Shown here piece by piece: positions 58,901-64,000 of a DNA stretch of 64,000 nucleotides (position 1 is its first letter; every line of letters begins with the position of its first letter). Under the pieces are notes generated by a model. It was not told where the DNA came from. It did not search any database and saw only the letters and a program-made list of their open reading frames with translations. The translations under genes were made by a program, and so were the position numbers. The stretch is from Tolypeutes matacus (taxonomy: Eukaryota > Chordata > Mammalia > Cingulata > Chlamyphoridae): positions 347,177 through 411,176 of the forward strand of contig JAKSZT010054570.1 in the NCBI GenBank assembly GCA_026826555.1. Reading direction: 5' to 3'.

Positions 58901-59660
58901 GCTTTGTTGGAGGTTGTGGGATTGTGAAAGAATTTTTTCTTTCTTTTATTTATGTCAATACTGGCTGTGCAATAAACAACAATAAAAGACACAAATGAAC
59001 TTCCTGGGAAGGGGTAACTACTTGTTGGTCATCACCATATGGGCAAAGTTTTAGTCTAGTTTCTCGAGAGAGAGCAGGAGCCCTAGTTCTAGCAGGTTCT
59101 AAGAAGAGTTGGCTGATGGGCAGGGTCGGGGTCTCCAAGGACACAGGGCACCAGTAGGACTTGGGGACCACCTAGAGAAGGAAGGAGGGGCCCATGGGAG
59201 CTGGGAAGAGAGTGGGAGGAAGAGAAATTGCCTACTTCATGGTTTTGCCTCAGGCAGACCCTGGGCAAATGTGGCCTTAAATCAGTCCTGTGATTTAAAT
59301 CAAGTAGGATGTACTGCTTTCTCTTAGTCATACACAATCCCAATTTTAAAACCAGAAACTTACAAAACTCACGGTGTTCTTACTAGTTCTGATAAACTGC
59401 AGTATCTCACCGAGCTTCAGTGCCACCATGAGAAGAGACAATAAAAATCGGACTTTCTGTTTTACAACTGCTCTGTCTCTAATATTTGTCAAGCAATCTG
59501 GGTCGAATATTGGACAAGCACACTGGTTTTAGAATCAAATCCTGGCCTATGAAGATTCCTTAAGCAGGCAATTCCTGTGGTTACTTGGGCTTGCCCAGTA
59601 GACTGCCTACACCTTGGAAAACCACATTTAGATCAAGTACCATGCTATAAGGGGATACTG
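58901..59660. other. Unassigned intron sequence
   Basis: No gene or repeat family that I can support. Confidence 0.45.
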
Positions 59661-59664
59661 ATAG

Positions 59665-60020
59665 AGTATGAACAGAAGAGGGAGACCAGGATGGATGGAG
59701 GCTTAAAACCTAGTCATGTGAGGAAAAGATGAAGGAACAATAGATTTTAAACAAGAAAAGACTAAGCAAGGATTTAATAACCATCTTTAAAATTCTGAAG
59801 GCCCATATTGTGGAAAAATATTTCACTAGCTCTATTTGGCTCCAGAGGCAGTGTCAGTGGATAGAAAGAAACTACAGGGAGGCAAATTTCAGTGCTGGAC
59901 AGACTACAAAATGTTCAACAGTTAGAACCCACTGAAGGTGGAGACAGGAGTATAAGCAGAGGCTGGGTGACCCCTTGGCAGGGTGTTTTTCTGGGAGATG
60001 CAAGTGCTGGGTGGGGTGAA
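59665..60020 (+). repeat. CR1/L3-like LINE fragment
   Basis: Contains gactaagcaaggatttaata, accatctttaaaattctgaa, ggctccagaggcagtgtc, aaactacagggaggcaaatt and cagaggctgggtgacccctt, an order I associate with CR1/L3-class 3' ends. Confidence 0.5.
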
Positions 60021-60844
60021 GTTGAGGTGGGTTTCCATGGCCCACCCAGCCCTCTGGGCCTCTGAATCTGACCTGAAATGACTTATCTCCTCCAGGGTGG
60101 CCACCAAAAATGCTTTGTGTTTCCAGAAGCATCATTGAACTACTGCAGCAGTTGGCCTTCACATGGCCCAAGCACCCTCGCAATCTATATTCCCCCTTCC
60201 CAGCCTGAGGATCTGGAAGAAAACGCTCCTTGAATTTTCTCATTGTTTGAAGAAAACTGTGTACCAAGTTCCCTGTTTCTCTTGGTCCAAGATTCCCAAG
60301 GCAGAATTGCCTCCATATCTCGTCTGCCTCCACCTCCTACTCTGCCCCACTTCCACTAGTTTCCATTTTTCTAGTGTGCGGAGCAGAGTGGAGAACAGCT
60401 GGGGACAGCCCACAGCTGACAGGGAATGAGCATGCCCTAGACCTCCCAGCACCAGGCTGGTACTGGACTGGAGTCAGTGCAGGGCACAGACTCCCAGGAG
60501 ACCCAGGGATGCGAGATTATAATCATTAAGACAAAAGTCCCTCCCCGTAGTATTGCAAAATGACTGCTTATAACAAACAGAAGGAAACCTCTCCAAGAAG
60601 AAAGGGTGAGAAGTCACTGAGATGAGTTGTTTGCTGAGGAGAGAAATAGAGGATTTAGAAATAGGTCTGGAAGGTGCAGAGAAAGGAGAGTATCAATCTG
60701 ACAGCCATCTGACCCAGCCCTAGACGGGCTTTGGCTGCAGCATGTGAGCTGGCAGGAATGGGACCCTGACCTGAGGAGGCCGTAAAATAAACACTTGTTG
60801 CCTTGAGCCTGGCTGTTGTTTGTTGCTGTCTTCCTGTGGGCAGA

Positions 60845-60985
60845 CTTGTGGGAAAGCATTTGGGCTCTGGAGTCAAGCCGCCTGGGTTTGAATCCAGCTC
60901 CATGACTTACTGGAGGTGCTACCTTGGGCAACGTTAACAGCTCTTACGGGAAAAGAGGATAAAAATGGTATCTCCTCAGTTGAGA
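60845..60985 (+). repeat. MIR SINE
   Basis: Forward landmarks: gcatttgggctctggagtca, cctgggtttgaatccagctc, catgacttactggaggtgct. Confidence 0.8.
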
Positions 60986-61104
60986 GGACAGCAAAACACA
61001 ATATATTAGGTTGAACAGCGTGAAATTGCTGATATTGAACGTTTCAACATACAACAATGGCAATTTCATGTGGTTTAACCTGAACCATAATGGTTAGATT
61101 AGTA

Positions 61105-61260
61105 CAGTGGTTCCCAAACTTGTCTGCACATTAGAATTATCTTGGGAATTTTAAAAAATTCCCATCCCAGGTCACATTCTAGACCAACGAAATCACGATT
61201 TCTGCAGGTGGGACACTTTTCTGGGTGCTTCTAATGTGCAGACAAGTTTGAGGACGACTA
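61105..61260 (+). mobile_element. Non-autonomous hAT element with terminal inverted repeats
   Basis: A 156-bp element whose ends (61105-61136 and 61229-61260) are inverted repeats sharing AACTTGTCTGCACATTAGAA exactly. Flanking 8-mers gattagta (61097-61104) and gcttagca (61261-61268) match at 6 of 8, as expected for hAT. It lies 175 bp before exon 4. Confidence 0.85.
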
Positions 61261-61429
61261 GCTTAGCACAGTAGTTGAGATATATCAAAGCACTCAGTTA
61301 ACACTGGCCACCTCTACTTTTCATTCATCCGTAGTTAGTGAGCACCTACTCCTTTCCAGGCTCTGCACCGGGCCTTCCTCACCCGGCCGGGGGACCGCCC
61401 CAGCATGGCTCATCTCTTCCTCTCCTCCT

Positions 61430-62115
61430 CCGCAGTGTCCAGGCCCCGGAGCTCCCCGGATGACCTGAAGGCCCTGACTCGGAACGTGAACCGTCTGAAC
61501 GAGAGCTTCCGGGACTTGCAGATGCGGCTGCTGCAGGCTCCGCTGCAGGCGGACCTGGCGGAGCAGGTGTGGAAGGTGCAGGATGCGCTGCAGAACCAGT
61601 CGGACTCGCTGCTGGCGCTGGCGGGCGCGGTGCAGCGCCTGGAGGGCGTGCTGTGGGGGCTGCACGCGCAGGCGGCGCAGACCGAGCAGGCCGTGGCCCT
61701 GCTGCGCGACCGCACGGGCCAACAGAGCGACGCGACGCAGCTCGAGCTCTACCAGCTGCAGGTGGAGAGCAACCGCAGCCAGCTGCTGCTGCGGCGCCAC
61801 GCGGGCCTGCTCGACGGGCTGGCGCGCAAGGTGGGCCTCCTGGGCGAGGAGCTGGCCGACGTGGGCGGCGCGCTGCGCGGCCTCAACCACAGCCTGTCCT
61901 ACGACGTGGCCCTCCACCACACGCGGCTGCAGGACCTGCAGGTGCTGGTGAGCAACGCCAGCGAGGACGCGCGCCGCATGCGCCTGGTGCACATGGGCAT
62001 GGAGCTGCAGCTCAAGCAGGAGCTGGCCATGCTCAACGTCGTCACTGAGGACCTGCGCCTCAAGGACTGGGAGCACTCCATCGCACTGAGGAACATCTCC
62101 CTGGCGCAAGGTACC
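61430..62115. other. Intragenic GC- and CpG-rich block over exon 4
   Basis: The exon is visibly denser in G, C and CpG than the introns on either side. The boundary follows the exon, so coding composition is a sufficient cause, but the CpG density would qualify as a candidate intragenic CpG island. Confidence 0.75.
61436..62110 (+). CDS. SCARA5: SCARA5 third coding exon (extracellular stalk)
   Basis: This 675-base exon (225 codons, phase 1 in and out) encodes residues 81-305 plus the first base of glycine 306. The product is the membrane-proximal ectodomain stalk, beginning VSRPRSSPDDL and ending RNISLAQ|G, where the human protein enters its Gly-X-Y collagen-like domain. It is rich in Leu, Gln and Glu with heptad-like spacing, as expected for the trimerising coiled-coil stalk. 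Six N-glycosylation sequons are visible at N102, N134, N193, N231, N254 and N300. The acceptor is ccgcag ending at 61435 and the donor GTACCC starts at 62111. The exon is strikingly GC- and CpG-rich against its flanks, which creates long but meaningless frames on the other strand and in other frames. There are no stops or frameshifts. The remaining collagen and SRCR exons lie beyond the window. Confidence 0.97.
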
Positions 62116-63079
62116 CGCCTGGCCCACGCCAGCCCGCAGGCCGGCCTTACACCCCCTGCCCTGGGCCCCTGCTGCTCCGGCCTACCCCCTGTGGCACCCG
62201 CCCTTCTCCTAGGAGTCTGTCAGGCAAGTGAACTGGCCATTGGGACTCATACCCCTCTTTTCACTTTGGCTCTACAGAGCCCCAGAATTTTCTGCTCCAG
62301 TGGCCCTGTGCCCACTCCCAGAGGCTGCACAGGTCTCCTCTGGGTAAATCCATCCCAGGGTAGGGGGCACTCTCACTGTCCACACTTCTAGGCATGAAAA
62401 CAGCCAAGGGTGGCTGATGGGGGTTGGGGAGGGTAGGTGTACTCAGAGTTTGTGGGCTGCAGTGTCCAAGAATTTGGGGAGGGAAGGCACAGGGAGGAAG
62501 AGAGTCAGGCTGCAGTCTCAGGAGAGGAACAGAGAGCGTGTGGAATGCCAAGGAGTGACAGAATTCCAAATTTGAACCTGGACTTCTGGGCTGCTAGGAA
62601 GATTTATTCATCCAAGTAGAAGAACATGCTTAACAATTTATTTTGGACCCAGTCCTTTACCATTCCAAAGCTAGTGTGCTTTTCCTCACCTGTGGCCCTG
62701 GTTTGTCTTTCCTGCCTGCTCCTCCGCTGATCCAGGGATTGCAGACAGAACGGTCTGTGGGGCCAGTGGAGCAATGTAAATGAGTAGTGACCAGGTGTCA
62801 CTTTTGGAGCAGCCACTATTCAAAACCAACTAATTTTTGCCAGGCTGAAGGTGGGCCCAGATTGACATGGTCTTCCAATGTTTCAAGGGAAACCAGAAGT
62901 ATGGAATTTTATGGAAATTTTCTAATTATTTAACTCTGTGGACCAAACAAAACATATCTGTGGGCCATGGATGGCCCATAGCCAGTCAGCGTATAACCCC
63001 CATCCCGTATGAACCATTGGGGCTAGTGGGAGACATCTTCTCACTGCCCCGGAAGCATGTCATGCCGTTCCCAACACCA

Positions 63080-63245
63080 TGCCTTTCCTTGAGCTGTCAC
63101 TCCTAAGTGGGATGTCCTCCTTCCTCTTCCTCATCACCTAGCCAGATCCCATGGATCCTTCAAATTCAAACTCAAATCCACCTACTCTAAGAACTCCCCC
63201 TGACCTCTCTAGCTCATCACTGTCTCCTTCCCCTGAGCTTCTCCA
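63080..63245 (+). repeat. L2 3' region
   Basis: Contains tgggatgtcctccttcctct, aactcaaatccacctactct and aactccccctgacctctcta, typical of L2. Confidence 0.65.
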
Positions 63246-63264
63246 TTAATCTCAGTCAACAGTA

Positions 63265-63610
63265 GTAATGATGAACCTTCCATTTATATAGTACTTTACA
63301 GAGAGCTTTCACGTACATTATTGTGAGTAAAAGTGGGTTCTCATGACAACTGGTTGGCTTCAGACAGGCTTTATTATTGAAGGAGGGGTAGGATTTCTGC
63401 AGGAAGAAATCAGACTCAGAAAGGCTACCTGACTTACTCAAAGGCACACGACTGCTAATGATGCAACCCAGCTATGGGTTTTTATTAACTGTTTTATTGA
63501 GGTATACTCCACATACCATAAAATTTACTTGTTTTAAGTATACATTCAGTGAACAAGCCAGGACATTAATTTCAAAGCCCAGTGCTCATTCTACTAAACC
63601 ACAGTCTATT
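63265..63610 (-). repeat. MIR SINE split by a small L1 piece
   Basis: Reverse MIR text (tttatatagtactttacaga, agaaatcagactcagaaagg, aggcacacgactgctaatga) stops at 63475 and resumes after 63556 (cccagtgctcattctactaa). Confidence 0.65.
63476..63556 (-). mobile_element. Short L1 fragment inside the MIR
   Basis: The text ctgttttattgaggtatact, ccacataccataaaatttac and tgttttaagtatacattcag is an L1 3' UTR segment in reverse. Confidence 0.7.
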
Positions 63611-64000
63611 CTGATCTATTCATCACAATTTCCTCAGTGCAACACACATAACTGGAACTCGCTGAATGTTTACCAAACAACTGTTTAAATCTTGAAATTG
63701 GGTAATCAAAGCCTTTCCCAGCCCACTCTGGTTTTCTTGTCCTAGGTGACTTTGGGCTTTCACATCTAGGACGTCAAAGGAAAGGAGGGAGTAGAATTTC
63801 TACTTTGAAGCCAAGCCCCTGGGATCTTACCTTTCCCCATCTTGTCTTTTCCTTGACCTCTCCTGCCCACAGCAGTCATTTCAGCTACTTATTAACAGCA
63901 GCTACACTGAACTATGAGCCAGGAATATTGTCGACGTTAATCCTCTAAATAGACATTAAAGACTGCTAAGCCTCATGTCTTACCGAAAAACGTGTGCTTG

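Larger units (their letters stand above)
24623..61435 (+). other. SCARA5 intron 3
   Basis: A 36,813-base GT-AG phase-1 intron between the transmembrane exon and the stalk exon. It contains most of the young SINEs, two solo LTRs with clear target duplications, L1 3' ends, an inverted duplication and a 400-base N gap, so its true length is uncertain. Confidence 0.93.
62111..64000 (+). other. Start of SCARA5 intron 4
   Basis: This begins at the GTACCC donor after the stalk exon and runs off the window. Bases 62111-63080 show no repeat or gene I can name. After that come an L2 3' piece, a MIR split by a small L1 piece, and unassigned sequence to 64000. Confidence 0.9.

Noticed and set aside
61321..62127. 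268-codon frame on the minus strand over exon 4, and long frames in the other + frames (159 and 122 codons)
   Set aside because: They are shadows of a GC-rich coding exon with few A/T-rich stop codons. Their composition is low-complexity (Ala/Arg/His/Gln-rich) and no family is recognisable.
61405..62391. 328-codon frame starting at 61405
   Set aside because: It contains true exon 4 (61436-62110) but its first residues and its tail after the donor are intronic.

Overview
The window is intronic and exonic DNA from a placental mammal, almost certainly a xenarthran (armadillo or sloth lineage). Three things support this. There are spliced exons of a recognisable vertebrate gene. Ancient mammalian repeats (MIR, L2, MaLR/ERVL LTRs, L1, hAT) are everywhere. 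There are several young tRNA-derived SINEs of the armadillo DAS-SINE type with exact target-site duplications. No bacterial, phage or CRISPR-like content was seen.

One protein-coding gene is present, on the + strand: SCARA5 (scavenger receptor class A member 5, a type II membrane ferritin receptor). Three coding exons were found: 950-1061 (start codon and cytoplasmic tail), 24494-24622 (rest of the tail and the transmembrane segment) and 61436-62110 (the glycosylated, coiled-coil-like ectodomain stalk). All junctions are GT-AG and all are phase 1, so the exons join into one frame of 305 complete codons. A non-coding first exon must lie upstream of base 1. The exons for the collagen-like and SRCR domains must lie downstream of base 64000.

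Layout: 1-943, end of intron 1. 1062-24493, intron 2 (23.4 kb), with MIR and L2 fossils, two long L2 LINE copies on the minus strand, four MLT1-like LTRs on the minus strand, a DAS-type SINE, a small SINE tail, a long polypyrimidine tract and an AT-rich palindrome. 24623-61435, intron 3 (36.8 kb), with more SINEs (including two dimeric ones), L1 3' ends, two well-bounded solo LTRs, an approximately 165-bp inverted duplication, a possible fossil of a LINE zinc-binding tail, a 400-base assembly gap, a very strong G-quadruplex motif and a hAT element just before exon 4. From 62111, intron 4.

I did not find a new multi-gene system. The strongest non-routine observations are the inverted duplication at 48210-48378 / 49833-49993, one arm of which was later broken by a solo LTR; the CCHC retrotransposon-like reading frame at 29091-29367; the palindrome at 20638-20677; the G-quadruplex motifs at 58172 and 23369; and the loss of three cytoplasmic cysteines compared with human SCARA5 as I remember it.
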